Assembly: GCA_021234155.1 (NCBI GenBank)
Contig: JAJEKV010000027.1
Coordinates: 8,420,873 to 8,484,872, forward strand
Source: Isoetes taiwanensis
Lineage: Eukaryota > Streptophyta > Lycopodiopsida > Isoetales > Isoetaceae
Direction: 5' to 3'
Length of the DNA stretch: 64,000 nt
Shown: positions 47,697 to 59,214 of the stretch, one piece after another
How the letters are laid out: each line of letters starts with the position of its first letter
How positions within the stretch are numbered: position 1 is the stretch's first letter
Notes under the pieces: model-generated
What the model saw: only the letters and a program-made list of their open reading frames with translations
Database searches by the model: none
What the model was told of the DNA's origin: nothing
Program-made: the position numbers and the translations under genes

Positions 47697-47828
47697 GGCT
47701 GGGTTCACATGCACCTTCACGACCCTCACCATCACGTAAAAGGGCTCACCATTTTACGCCCACCATCGCCAATTTGCACTGGGCAAAACAGGCCCCCTCT
47801 CCGATGATGGTTGTATGTGAACCGGCCC
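47697..47828. mobile_element. Tourist-like MITE (PIF/Harbinger type)
   Basis: Ends 'GGCTGGGTTCACATGCACC' (left) and the reverse complement of 'GGGCCGGTTCACATACAACC' (right), matching over most positions, flanked on both sides by TTA (47694-47696 and 47829-47831). TTA/TWA target duplications and G-rich termini are the hallmark of plant Tourist/PIF-Harbinger MITEs. At 132 bp it has no coding capacity. Confidence 0.75.
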
Positions 47829-47831
47829 TTA

Positions 47832-50800
47832 CGGTGGTGCCTCTATGGTGGTATATAGAGGAGTCGATCAATAAAATTCCAAAGCCCATATCACAATCCT
47901 GGCGATTGACGACCTTGATATTTGACATTTAACTAATGTGTTGATTGTTTTTACACCTTACGCATGTAATTGTTTGAATGGTAATCTAGATGTATTTATC
48001 TAAATCCTCCCACATGAAAGTGAGTTTACCAAAAGATAACACCAACATATTTTTTCAATATAAATTCAAAATCCTTAAACCTTATAATATCAACCCAACC
48101 CTTAAACTTCCCCATAAAGTCAAAGAGTTTGCCAAAAGGCAACCCCAACATATTTCTTTATTATAAATCTATAATCCTTTAACCTTGTAATATCAACCAA
48201 ACCCTACCAATACCATAATCAAAGATGAACGGAGAATGCCGAGTTAAAGACCTCTTTAATTGAACATTCAAAGTAAGATCTCTTGAGATCAACTTCTTAT
48301 TGCTCGTTTAATCAATATTATACAATGAACCAATCATTTTCCCAGACCATATGCCAACCAAGTTCTATGGCATGTCCTCGAAAACCCTTCGGGGTGGGAT
48401 TTTTAACCTTGATAGTAATCGAATCACTAATGGGTAACAGACTAGTATGGTTCGACCACCGCTAAAACACTAGCAAAATACCATTCGTATTTAACATGGG
48501 TCCTATGATCTCTTGGCTTTGCCAACATCGGGAGGCATCCACATCATCATGCCACATCACCAAATTGATGACATCTCCATCCTAGTTATCAAAGTTTCCA
48601 CATCACCCATATTTGACCTATTCAAAAATTTCAGAACAGTACCGCCCTGCCGTCGTTGGACACCACTGTTAGGTACAAGGACTATGTGGCTTTGTCACCG
48701 GTAATCACCTATTTGGAAACCTAGTTTTGGCACTAGGCAGTATGGCCCTGGGACCATTGCGAGCATTAAGGTGGGCTGTATTCTAGAGCAGTGGGCTGGA
48801 CACCAAGATGGACAACCAGGATCTTTTAATTCAATTCAATTTAATTCAATGTAAATTGAGTAATGTTGGGAAAATTAAACTAGCTTTTAGACCATGTCAT
48901 CAGTCATAGAGTAGTATTAACAAACTATTACTAGTTTTAACGAACTACTATAGTACCCATGAAAGCATCTCAGAAACCATAACCAGTTTAAACAAACCAC
49001 TATCCATTTAAAACCAACATTCATAAACGAAGTGCACCCTGGACTACCATAGTCGTCAGATTCGTCGATCCTACGACCCAGATCGTATGTTGAGGCCTGT
49101 GAGCACCTTTCGTTTCGCTTACAGTCATTTATGATTGGAGGCGCCTATGATTTTGAAATATGAAATACGCTTTCGCCTAAGGTTTTGAGGGAATATCAAA
49201 GCTCTATACGGCTTTCCCTAAGATTTTAGAATATGAAATAGGAGGGCTCGAACATCTACCAAAATAACTCAATGTCCTAATAATACTACTTTCACCAATA
49301 TACCCAGTGAGCTAATGTGATTATTTTTTAGCTTAAATCTATGTTTTTTTTTTATAACAAACCATTCAATTGTTTTAGGAATATATTCAGGAATTGTTAT
49401 TTTTTACATCCATATCAAATCCCCCTGGAACCCCCTGTTATTTTGCTACATATTCGATCCCAACAAACCACTATGATATATGATTTTCTTCTATACTATA
49501 TCTATCTATCTATCAAATAAAATCATGCATAAAAAACCACATATATCATGGTTTTCAGATATATCATGGTTTTCAGATGATCTAACATTGGTTAAATATA
49601 GTAGTTTAATTTTGGGCTCCTTATGCCTGTGAGCAAAAATCAATGGAGCAAGCAAAATTTGATGGAGGAGAATGAGTTTCAATCAGAAGCAAATTCGATG
49701 GAGCCAATATCTGTTCATTTTACATCTGTTCCAAACCATCTGTTTGATTGTTGATTTTACATATGTTCCAAACCAACAAATGCAACCAACAAATAAATGA
49801 AATCAACAAATGTTGGATGACCATATTTCTAACAAATGTTAGACCTATTTTGTTCTACACCGAGTTGTTGTCGAAGATGCACTATAAGCAAACCCTCTTG
49901 GAAAAAGATGTCTTTCCGCATTGTTGAGGTCTTCCTTGGAGTATAGAACCGAACATAGTCCAGAAGATCATCTACAACCTAGAGGTTTTTATTTCTTTGT
50001 TCAAGTTGAAGTAGTGAAAATTCCCTATTTGCAAAGCTACAAGAGGGGCTTAGCTCCATTTGCTCATTTCCGTTTAGCTCCATAATGTTCAACGAACATT
50101 TCTTTGGAACTAACTTCTGGAGTCTTTCTTTTTGTTTAAAGACGTGCAGTTCTACTCATTATGAACGTCTTGATCCTTCTTTCACTCGTCTAGAGGTTAG
50201 AGTAGGTGATATTACTAACTTGGAAATGGTTATGAAAGGACTTACTTGGTAACTTGCTTGTTTTCAATGGCGCCTAGTATATGTAGTCCATAATTACCAA
50301 AGAACAACACACAACATCAAACCCAAAGGTAAGCACTAAATATTCTATATTTTATTAATGCTCCTATATATCTCATTCCTAATAATGCACATCCAATGTA
50401 TTTTCATAATGCAAAAACCAACAGTGCCCCCATGTTTCTCATTCTCACATTCTTTTTGCAAACCGGTTAATTGATTCCACAAATGGTAAAAGGCTAGGTA
50501 GGTCCACACATCCTTAATGTTTTTAGGAACGTTGACTTCCCCAATTGAAAAGAGGGTATATATGTGCACATATTTTTTTGATGTTGTTAGAAAGGTTGAC
50601 AACGTAATCAAATCAGGTGAATAGTGAACCCTTCTTCATGCCTCGGGCATGCTCATATCCTTAACATTGGCTTTGCACATCGAGGCCATATGAAATTTTC
50701 GTGCTTCGTAAATGGTGGCATTGCACGAGTTAACATCTATTCATATTTTGAGGGGTTGCAATAATAACAAAACGGAACCATGAAATACCATATAAGGAAA

Positions 50801-51120
50801 AGGGTTGTCTTGGACAATAAAATGCATGATCAAGATGGGTCCATTGCAAGGCATACTATTAGAACTTGTAAAGGTAGCAAAGAGCTTGGTTGTAATATTC
50901 CAATGGTGCCCATAGAATTTCTAGAATTTATGGCAATCTTTGAGGGACGATTGTCATCGACAATTACTTTAAAAAAGTTAGGAACATTTGGTATTCCTCT
51001 CACATAGGTTTGGCTTCTAAACTGCAGCCCATGTGATTCCAGAATTCAGAATTTTCCTAAAGAGCGGCATCTGGGAAATTTAGCAAAGCCTCGCTTCATG
51101 GTGCCACAGCCGGCGGCCGT
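47832..51120. other. Largely featureless stretch with short repeats
   Basis: No gene recognised. 48374-48420 resembles the LINE 3' UTR core seen at about 34230 ('cctcgaaaacccttcgggg' then 'ttttaacc'). 48880-49030 is a degenerate 'aacaaacyacta' tract. 49547-49577 has 'atatatcatggttttcag' twice. The frames at 50611-50345 (minus) and 50780-51007 (plus) match nothing I know. Confidence 0.4.
48374..48425 (+). repeat. LINE 3' UTR-like fragment
   Basis: 'cctcgaaaacccttcgggg' plus 'tgggatttttaacc' and 'gatagtaat' match the 3' UTR of the LINE fragment at 34230-34290 ('ttttttaacccgg', 'acagtaata'). No tail or coding part is visible. Confidence 0.5.
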
Positions 51121-51121
51121 C

Positions 51122-51179
51122 TATGTTTGTTTCTCCAATTAAAATGGGGACCATGTTTGTTTCTCCAATTAAAATGGGA
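51122..51179. repeat. 30-bp tandem duplication
   Basis: 'atgtttgtttctccaatt' plus 'aaaatggg' occurs at 51122-51149 and again at 51152-51179, separated by 'acc'. Confidence 0.9.
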
Positions 51180-51924
51180 ACCTTTGGGCCTCTGTTTCTT
51201 TAAGCTCTATCCTTATTGCTCTATCCTTATTGCTTTTTTTCGATCATTGGATCGAAGCATTATTCTATGAATGTGCCAGATCAAGGGTTGTGGAATTTCC
51301 ACATCAGACCCATGTATATGCCTGCGCACCCCATACGCTGTTTCTATGTATGTACGTACATCTAATACTTTAATGCATACAAGTAAACAATGAACGTCAT
51401 AGCATTGCATTTACAAGAGATACACAGCAAGATAACAGTGGACGAAAATGAACAGGTGACATATATTACATTGGCAGATGTGCAAAACAGTCATCAAATA
51501 AGCTTCAAGAAGAAGCTTCCACAAAGGACGTGCATGCCCAAAACGTCTGTACATAAGCAGAACATTAACAAAAGTGCAAAACACCAGAAAACATGAGGGA
51601 AAGCCTGAGTAGAAGAGATGCCACAGCCATCTCACGCCTGCATCGTACACCCGCATTCATAAACTACAACCACATAGCACCATGAAGAACAAGCTCTCTA
51701 ATGACATCATGGCACCCGAAACAGAGTTGGAGTCTTCTTCTGAACCTCTGCAGCACTCCTCCGAACCTCTCAAGCACCCAATGCTAACTTCAAAACCCTG
51801 GATTCTAGAGCTTTCAAAGTGCAAACTTCGAAGCCCTGGATTTATCAACTCGATTTACATAGCAGCCTCAAGAAGAAGCCTCAGGAAATACCTGTGTAGA
51901 TAGACGAACAAAGCAGAAATACAT

Positions 51925-52105
51925 GCTTTGTGCTGAGTGCAAGCACATACATATGATAATGCGGAGTGCTGAGAGGAAACAAAGCAGGAAACCCAGGTTG
52001 CCGCCAAAGGCTTCGCAGCTTCTCAGCCCTTGGCTGTTGCTTCCTGAGTGCTGAGTAAACGGTGCTGAGTGCAAGCAAACAGTCCTGAGTGCTGAGTCCT
52101 GACTG
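51925..52105. repeat. Minisatellite-like 'GTGCTGAGTGCAAGCA' cluster
   Basis: 'tgctgagtgcaagca' occurs near 51930 and 52062, and the shorter 'gtgctgag' or 'cctgagtgctgag' appears several more times between and after them. No gene function evident. Confidence 0.65.
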
Positions 52106-52286
52106 CAAAACTTCTCAGGTGCGCCGGACCTCCTCTGCTTCCCCCCATGCTCCGGCCATGCCAACAAATGCCCCATCATGCTCGCGCGCCACATTCATTG
52201 CAAACTAACTTTCCTTTCCTCAAAACCATAACCCCATATTCGGCCCACCTTCGCCAAAACCTTACTAATTGGATAATTTGGGAACC

Positions 52287-52382
52287 TTATGCCATATGCT
52301 ATTTTCTTAGGTAGCCCATTTTTTATTTAAGAAAAGAGCAGATTTATGCCATATGCTATTTTCTTAGGTAGCCCATTTTTTA
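52287..52382. repeat. 57-bp-period direct duplication
   Basis: A 39-base block beginning 'ttatgccatatgctatttt' and ending in 'gtagcccatttttt' occurs at 52287 and 52344, with an 18-base linker. Confidence 0.9.
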
Positions 52383-52954
52383 AAGAGGTCGAATCAAAAA
52401 ATCTGATGCGGCACAGAAAAGTCAGAATAGGGCACACAAAAAGGAACATTCATCATCTAGCTTTGTTTCTAGGATCATCACGAAGGGAAGAAAGGAGCAT
52501 AAAGAATTTTCGAATACTCAAAATGAAGTACATGTGGGCTCTGCGTCCTCAGCATGAATGGTCTGGCTGAAGCAGGCCATTTTCCAAAATTTTCTAGAAT
52601 CGTGGCCGCCCTTTTTTGAATCGGCCTAGAATCTCTAAGCCCGACCCTCTTGCAATCACCAAGTATGTAGGAAGGGCCATTTTAGTTTTATTATTCATAA
52701 TAGAAACGATGAACAAAGGATTTGAGTTACACAGGGTTTCATGCTGTACAGATTAGTGGGTTGTGAGAGGGCATACAGACTCGTCTGCATATGGGTAGAT
52801 TTGGCAATCTATTCAGAGATTCTGCCCATTTTCTCCTTGCATGCTCTCCGATTTTGCATTAGAAATAAACGCCGCCTTGATATTTCGGCTTTTTTGCCTT
52901 GTTTTTAAAACCTGAAACTTTCTGTCGATGCTTTCTTGATTTTTTGGTGCCTGC

Positions 52955-53087
52955 ATGTCGCCGGAAAAAAATTTGGACAGCCGGAAATATCAAGACGGCG
53001 TTTATTTCGTCCAGCGGCTGCCGCCGCTCGCCAAGGCTTTCGTCCCGAAATTTCTTGCCGACAAGAATTACCTGTTCCTGATTCCAA
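52955..53087 (+). CDS. Candidate first coding exon, unrecognised protein
   Basis: ATG at 52955 opens a GC-rich, codon-biased segment of about 44 codons ('YQDGVYFVQRLPPLAK' then 'FLADKNYLFLIP') in AT-rich surroundings, ending at 'ATTCCAA|GTAAAG', an acceptable splice donor. The hydrophobic-basic mix fits the N terminus of a membrane or peripheral protein, but I cannot name a family. A minimal upstream frame (ATG CTT TCT TGA, 52928-52939) precedes it in the putative leader. No downstream exon is recognisable, so the gene would need a long intron. Possibly a retained exon fragment of a broken gene. Confidence 0.4.
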
Positions 53088-54720
53088 GTAAAGCATTTCT
53101 AAATTCTAGTTTTAGTGATTTTATTTCACAAACTGTGGTTGCTCACAGGAAAAACAAATGAAGACGAAGCATAGAATGCGAGTCACATCCTCTGCATACT
53201 TGAATTGGATTAGATATAAAACTGATTTATGAATTAGATATAAAACTGATTTATGAATGCTTACAGAAGCATAGAATGCGAGTCACTAACTTGAATTGAA
53301 CTAGATATAAAACTGATTCATGAATGCTTATGCTTATATAGATTGATTTGGGGCACATGTTTAGTTGTTGCATGATGAAAAGATGCAACCACAGCTTGCC
53401 ATTTGAATTATGTTCTTTTGAGCAGGCCATTTGAATTATGTTCTTTTAAGCAGCTCATAAATGAAAACAAATACATAGAACAAATACATTGAGAGCCATA
53501 GAACAAATACAATGCCTGTGGCACCACACTACTATCTTGTCATTTATTTGTCAATTTCAAGTTACTGTCAATGACAACAAATGAAAATGCGATGCATGCG
53601 GCACCCCACTACACTCTATAGTCATTTATTTCTCATCAAATTGAGAGACGTGACAACAAATGCAATGGCACCTCACTTTCGTGTTACATATATTAAAATA
53701 AATACAGAACTTTAATTTAATTCTTGAAATGCTTCACTTAACATACCTTAATTTTCAGTCCTCAAAAAGTCCTGACTGACAAATTTTCCAATCTCTTTAA
53801 TCCTCAAACAATTCATTCCAAACTCTCGCTAGATTTTACTACATTCTCCCTAAAATTGGAGTTACAATCCCTTCACTTTTCATATTTTGAAAAAGGAACG
53901 GAATCTTTTAACCACTTCATTTAGACCATAAATTTGGTACTAGACCATAAATTTGGTGCAACCAAGAAACAATTACTGATTCATGTTAGGAGCATCTCTT
54001 GTAATAGACAATAAAGACCTCTCCATAAAATTCTAGGACTTTAACACATTCTCCATAAAATTCTAGGACTTAAAATGTATTCAGAGACCCTTTAACATGC
54101 AGCAGAAAAAAAGAAGTCGGATCAACATTACTGATACAATGATGGAAGCCATTATCATTCAGTTATTATCATCAACTATGAGATAAGAACATAAGACTAA
54201 GGATAAGGAGAAAACACGCGTAACTCAATAACATTATCCATAATATATTCAGAGACCCCTTTAACATACAGCAGAAAAAAAGAAGACGAAAAACATTACT
54301 GATACAATGATGGAAGCTATTATCATCAGTTATTATCATCAACTATGAGATAAGAAAATAAGATCAAAGGAGAAAGCACGCGTAACTCCAGGCAGCAACA
54401 TCTATATGCTTTCAATTTACACAAGTAGCCTTTTGTACAGCCTCAAATACCATCCAATACGTGAGAACACAGATGAAAACAAACATTCTAAGAGCTTGCA
54501 TGAAAAGACGAGACATAAAAAGACATTCAAAAAGCTTGCATGAAAAGTCGATACAGATACACTTAGAGATCATCTTAAATATATTTTTATATGTCCAAAG
54601 CTCAGAACATATCACAACATCGAGATGATGAAAAAAACTAAGCTGCAAGAAGTTGGAAATCGAAATAACAGAAAGGACTAGGCAGGCCAAGATTTGGCTA
54701 ATAAAACCGTCACATAACGC
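53088..54720. other. AT-rich DNA with direct duplications
   Basis: Contains the repeated 'agatataaaactgattta' near 53210-53310, 'gccatttgaattatgttctttt' units near 53400-53450, and a duplication of about 150 bp (54079-54227 and 54248-54389). It may be intron or intergenic DNA between the exon at 52955 and the gene at 54721. No gene recognised. Confidence 0.45.
54079..54389. repeat. Direct duplication of about 150 bp, period about 168
   Basis: Both units run from 'ttcagagacccctttaaca' through 'gcagaaaaaaagaag', 'ttactgatacaatgatgg' and 'atcatcaactatgagataag' to 'cacgcgtaactc', with a few percent divergence. Confidence 0.9.
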
Positions 54721-54969
54721 CTATTTGGGCTTGACAACAGAGGAAGAAGAGCCAGGAGGAGTATAGACGGAAGTACCTTTGCTATTCTCGTAATAGGTGG
54801 ATCCGTTAGGATTGGAGTAATAGTAAGATCCATCCTGGTTGGAATAATGGTATGAATTTGGATTTGGAGCAGATGCGCCATGATCCCGAGAGCACCAGTG
54901 GTTGCCCTGCGAATTAACGCCCGATCCTTTGTAAGAGTACCCGCCGGAGTTGCCTTTGCTTCCGCTCAT
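54721..54969 (-). CDS. Small Gly/Ser/Tyr/Asn-rich conserved plant protein
   Basis: 82 residues, intact and single-exon, starting 'MSGSKGNSGGYSYKGSG', continuing 'NSQGNHWCSRDHG', then tandem 'SYHYSNQDGSYYYSNPNGS' and ending 'YTPPGSSSSVVKPK'. It resembles a small, conserved, uncharacterised plant protein family of similar length that I recall; its function is not known to me. The repeated Tyr/Ser/Asn blocks suggest a low-complexity, probably disordered protein. I chose the ATG at 54969; a longer in-frame reading begins only with a TTG. Upstream are a TATA-like 'TATTTAAT' and a G-box. The 5' part and promoter are duplicated at 61869-62003. Confidence 0.8.
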   Translation of the reverse strand: MSGSKGNSGGYSYKGSGVNSQGNHWCSRDHGASAPNPNSYHYSNQDGSYYYSNPNGSTYYENSKGTSVYTPPGSSSSVVKPK

Positions 54970-55023
54970 TTCTTCAAACAAACCAAAACCTAAAAACTGA
55001 GATATAACGTCCCAGACTACGGA

Positions 55024-55070
55024 TATTAAATAGCCCTCGAATCATTCCACGTGTCATCCATGCACATGCA
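55024..55070 (-). promoter_or_regulatory. Promoter elements: TATA-like box, G-box and RY-like motif
   Basis: Reading upstream of the ATG at 54969: 'CTATTTAATA' at about 55024-55032 (TATA-like, about 60 bp upstream), CACGTG at 55048-55053 inside 'GACACGTGG' (G-box/ABRE), and 'TGCATGTGCATG' at 55059-55070 (RY-like, CATG repeats). In plants this pair of motifs is often linked to ABA or seed/desiccation programmes; here that is only inference. Confidence 0.5.
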
Positions 55071-55280
55071 TCTATTTTGGGCCCCAGGGGATTTTAAAAC
55101 AACAGGGAGTTATATAACTGGTGAGATTGGTTCAAGCTGTTGAAACCACAAAGTACAAGTCAGAAGTCGCATTACAAGACTTAAAATTTGTGGAAAAGAA
55201 AACGCTAAGGTGCTTTCCCATGGGCAGAAAACCTCCAGGCTTCCTGAAGGTCTGGTCTGCTATTTCGATGTTCCCATGAG

Positions 55281-55691
55281 CTAAGAACCTGAGTGGCTAA
55301 GGTTAAGAACCTCATTTAAAAAGTAATCTCGACAATTACTTTTGGACCCGAGTCTGACCTCATCCAGGTCCGTCCATCCATGGGAAAGCACCCTAAGGTC
55401 ATCCGGCGGAACAAGCATTTCAAATATTCCTGCAGGATGAAGCTCTAGAAGCAATAGTAGTAGAACATTTTGCTCGATCGAACTCATTTTTTCTGCTGCC
55501 AGCTCATCGAAAACTTCTAAATCTAAACATGAAGGTAAATAACAGAGATCCAGCCCCTTAACTTCTATTTTGTGGGGGCATAGAAGTTGAGATCCCATTT
55601 TGCCACAATGAGAAGGGCCTCGCCCTGCTGGGCTCCCAACTTTTGTTCCCCCATACGTTATATACACCTTCTTGTCCCTCGAGAGACACAT
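55281..55691 (-). CDS. Orphan open reading frame, 136 codons
   Basis: ATG at 55691, uninterrupted to 55281. The C-terminal half has protein-like composition ('CLDLEVFDELAAEKMSSIEQ', then a Leu run and 'IFEMLVPPDDLRVLSHGW'). No family recognised. Its position divergent from the 54.7-kb gene's promoter is noteworthy, but no promoter or splice sites support it. It may be a decayed transposon or domain fragment. Confidence 0.3.
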   Translation of the reverse strand: MCLSRDKKVYITYGGTKVGSPAGRGPSHCGKMGSQLLCPHKIEVKGLDLCYLPSCLDLEVFDELAAEKMSSIEQNVLLLLLLELHPAGIFEMLVPPDDLRVLSHGWTDLDEVRLGSKSNCRDYFLNEVLNLSHSGS

Positions 55692-56400
55692 AAAGTTGTT
55701 TTCAAGGAGGGCTTAAGGTTAAGGGAAGTATAGGTCAAGGGACGAATACATCTAAGAAGTTGTGTTTTTATGTAGTTTGAATCTAGGGGCATAGGGTTTC
55801 GTACTTGGTATTCTTGGATAGGGGCAGCATAATAACCATCTTTTTATAGGCATGTTGTGCTAGGTATGCCTTGCATATTCCCTTTATCAACTGAAATTCT
55901 TTTATTGTCCATGTACATGAAGTTGTTTTTGGAGATGGGTGCCTTTTAGTTGGCCTTTTTTTTTTTTTTTGCGGCTTACATATAGAGGTATATGGTTTTA
56001 TCATTTTCACACACTCGGTATTCTGCAATACGATGGTTTTGTGCATGACATTTCTCTGAGGGATGGTGGAATGTTGTATTGTTGTGTTTGGGTGTGTTAT
56101 GGGGGATCTTGTTATTTTGGTTGTAAAAAGAATAAAAAAAGCAAAAAAGACCCATAAAACATCCAAACAAAAAATATGCCTTTTTTTTACATATAACCAT
56201 GAGGGCGGCTATGGCGGACTGCCCCTAAAATCTTCATGTTTGCAATCTAAGGCTCCATTACTAAGCTATCTCATAATCGAAGCAAGAAACTTGGAATATA
56301 AAGTCTACCCAACCCAAGCAGGGCTTTTTTAATCGTCAAATCCCTCGCGACCAAACTCGCTGCTTTCATCAGCTCTTCCAAATCCATCCATCAGCCTTTC
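55692..56400. other. No gene seen
   Basis: AT-rich, with a T-run of 16 at about 55957-55972. Short frames on both strands are low complexity. The end of this stretch is probably the leader of the candidate exon at 56442. Confidence 0.4.
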
Positions 56401-56441
56401 ATGTTTTGGGTTTTGAATTTGAAGAGCTTTTTGTTTCCAAA

Positions 56442-56477
56442 ATGTCCGCTGCTGCAACACATTTGGCCTTGAATCAG
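56442..56477 (+). CDS. Candidate short first exon
   Basis: ATG at 56442 encodes 'MSAAATHLALNQ' and ends at 'AATCAG|GTGACA', a good donor. It is preceded by a leader-like pyrimidine-rich region (56350-56440). The exon is only 36 bases long and no later exon is recognisable before the Helitron remnant begins at about 56750, so the gene may be interrupted by it. Confidence 0.25.
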
Positions 56478-56749
56478 GTGACACCGTTTATCTAGTTTGC
56501 CCATCTAACAGCAAAGCAAGTGATTTTAGAAGCTATAAAAAATGAATCCATGCTGCATATCATCGTTTTAGGGATCATGCAAGGGGGTTCAATGGTCCCC
56601 CTTGATGTAAGCTCTTGCCGAAAGAGAATCGGACCCTCCGAGGCTGCGGATTACCGGTTGTAGGTCATATACTTTGTTAATCCATTTGTAAGGGAGCAAT
56701 TCTAGTTCTTTTGTAAACTCATGTGTCAGGTCCCACTAGCTCTCAGGAC

Positions 56750-58560
56750 CTACATACAGTTGATGGTCAAGTGTATCTAACCTTTAAAGATGGTTATTGT
56801 GCAACATGAATTGTTTCGAGATGACATGTGTGAGTGGTTAGGGTGCCTTATGGATGCTGCTACATGGGGTATGCCTCCCAGTCACGACATATGTTTGCCG
56901 TCATTCTATTGCATTGTGGACCTGCAAATCCACTCGCCATATGGACAGAGGCGAGACATCACATGGTGGATGATTATTTGCACGATGTACACACTCAAGC
57001 AAGAGACTTCACCTTGTAGGCAACTGAACACCTCTTTAACATGGCATTGCATGACATTGAGAAGCACATGAAGGTTGTGGGGAATAATTTAACATCTTCT
57101 AGCTTTTGTATATCTGGCGAACACTTTGATCTACACATGATCGTCTGAGGATGTAAGAATATATGTCGATCGGTTGAATCCTGAGCAACGTGCATCGTTT
57201 GATCACATCATGGATCATGTTATGAACGATTTGGGTGAATTTTCTTTCTATAGATGGCCTAGGTGGTACACACTGGTAAGACATTTTTGTACAATTACAA
57301 TACTATACTAGCTTATGTACACACATAAGGTTACATAGAGCCTGTTGTTGCATCATCTGGAATTGCATCCGTCTTACTAAAGGGAGGCCGAACTGCATGC
57401 TTTTGATTTAAAATCCCATTATGGGTGGATGAATCCTCCACGTGCAATATTCCAAAACAATACAACTTGGCAAATTTTATAAGGGCATGTCACATTATCA
57501 TGTGGGATGAAGCTCCTATAGTCCACAAACACGTGTATGAAGCATTGGATAGGACCCTCCGTGATATAACATAATCTAACACGTTGTTTAAGGGACTTCC
57601 TATGGTATTAGGTGGAGATTTTTGACAAATGCTACCAGTTGTTCCATGTGATAGTCGTTCACAAATTGTAGATGCAAGCTTAAATAATTCATAGATATGG
57701 GACCGTGTTCAGCTGCATCGAATTCGAATCAATATGCGAGTTATGAGTTTACATGGATGTGATCGGGAGGAATAAAAGTGCTTTGCAGAGTATCTCTTGC
57801 GGACTGGGGATGGTCAGGAGCCAACACATGATGACATTGGTCCTGATATGATATGCTTACCTGAAGATATATGTTTGCCATCAAATGATTTAGATGACTT
57901 GATCAAAGCGACATTCTCTGACATTCTAGCTCCGTATTGAGATATTGGATTTTGGATATGACGGGCAATCCTCACATGATTGAATGCAAATGTAGATTAG
58001 ATTAATAAGAGAATGACTATCCTATTGCCTAGGGATGCTAGAACATATAAAAGTGCAGATCGTGTCATTGATGATCAGGATGCAGGTATCTATCCTGCTG
58101 AATTCTTGAATGTACAGACCCAAATGGTATGCCTCCACATGAATTGACATTTAATGTTGGCATGATAGTAATACTAATAAGATCAATTTCGACTAAATTA
58201 GGTCTTTGCAATGGGAAGCGGATTGAAAAATAGAGCTATAGATGCCGAAATTGTCAGCGGTTGGGATATTAAAAGATGCATGTTTATACCACGTATTCAC
58301 TGGCATCGACTAATTCTGTACTTCCTTTTCAGTTTGAACGATTGCAATTCCCTGTCCGTCCAGCATTCGATATGACAATTAATAACCAAACTATGGATAT
58401 GATTGGTTTGTATTTCCTTCTTCCATGTTCAAAGCATTTCAGGTCTCAAAGTGCTTGTATTGAATAAGCATCGTGTTGCTATGAGATATATGGCAAATGT
58501 TGTGTACAATGAAGCATTACGAAGGCGTGAAATATCTGAATGTAAGTTTCTACATATCTT
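56750..58560 (+). mobile_element. Decayed Helitron (PIF1-like helicase part)
   Basis: Across all three plus frames the order follows Helitron helicases: 'AVDGQVYLTF'-like and 'MFAVILLHCGPANPLAIWTE' (56755-56990), 'LNPEQRASFDHIMDHVMND' (about 57175-57235), 'GLPMVLGGDF' (about 57590-57625), 'CDSRSQIVDASLN', 'INMRVMSLHG', 'FAEYLLRTGDGQEPTHDDIG' (about 57785-57845), 'PNGMPPHELTFNVGMI', 'VLPFQFERLQFPVRPAF' (about 58318-58370), and 'VVYNEALRRREISE' at the end. At least eight stops or frameshifts; the Rep nuclease part is not visible. No longer functional. Confidence 0.85.
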
Positions 58561-58990
58561 ACCAAGCCTGAATTTCTAGGATAGTTTACATTTCTTAAGG
58601 AAATGACTTAAAATTTTCACAAAGAAATATGCATATTTGTTGTTTCGAAGTATTCATTCATGTTTGCAGATGTTGAACAACCTATAACACATGGAGCGTC
58701 ATTAAATGCTAGTGAATTGCAGGAACTACACTCTTGCAATTGCAATAACAATCCAAGTTGATGGGTTGTCCTCATCCTGTGCACATGTGCATTGCTATGA
58801 ATTGTCATACAACATTTACTCTTTCTTTTTGAATCATCTATTGAATGAGACATATATGAGTGTGACTATACCCAAATGCCACTTTAATAAGAAGTACTTT
58901 TGTTATGAGATTATAGCTTGCGTGAGGTCTCTTGATTTAATAGTCCATTTTATGTGAAGCATCATCGGGCACCAGTTTCTAGTATTTGAA

Positions 58991-59036
58991 TGCGCCATTT
59001 GATGCCAAATGGCGCAGCGGCGCCAAGAGACACTAA
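58991..59036 (+). mobile_element. Candidate Helitron 3' end: hairpin plus CTAA
   Basis: A perfect 11-bp stem 'TGCGCCATTTG' / 'CAAATGGCGCA' with loop ATGC (58991-59016), followed 16 bases later by CTAA (59033-59036). Helitron 3' ends have a GC-rich hairpin just before CTRR. The base after CTAA is A, not the T expected at an A|T insertion site, so the assignment is tentative. Confidence 0.4.
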
Positions 59037-59214
59037 AATACTAAGGATATGCTTAAAGCATGTAAACAAATACTTTGAATCTCCAGCAATGCTATTGATT
59101 ACACTAGGAATATCAAGAAAAAGTTTAGCCATTACCTCTTCATATACCTTGCAACTGCTCCTCGCAACCCCTTTTGAATTCCTAGCTTTTCCATTACATT
59201 ATTTCGCCTAGATC

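Larger units (their letters stand above)
51180..52900. other. No supported gene
   Basis: Contains the minisatellite at 51925-52105 and a 57-bp-period duplication at 52287-52382 ('ttatgccatatgctatttt' at 52287 and 52344). The short frame at 51682-51903 (plus) is Ser/Glu/Pro-rich and internally repetitive; I do not recognise it. Confidence 0.4.

Noticed and set aside
54970-54981. Longer start (four extra codons) for the small Gly/Ser/Tyr protein
   Set aside because: The upstream codon is TTG, not ATG. The ATG at 54969 gives the natural 'MSGSKG' start.
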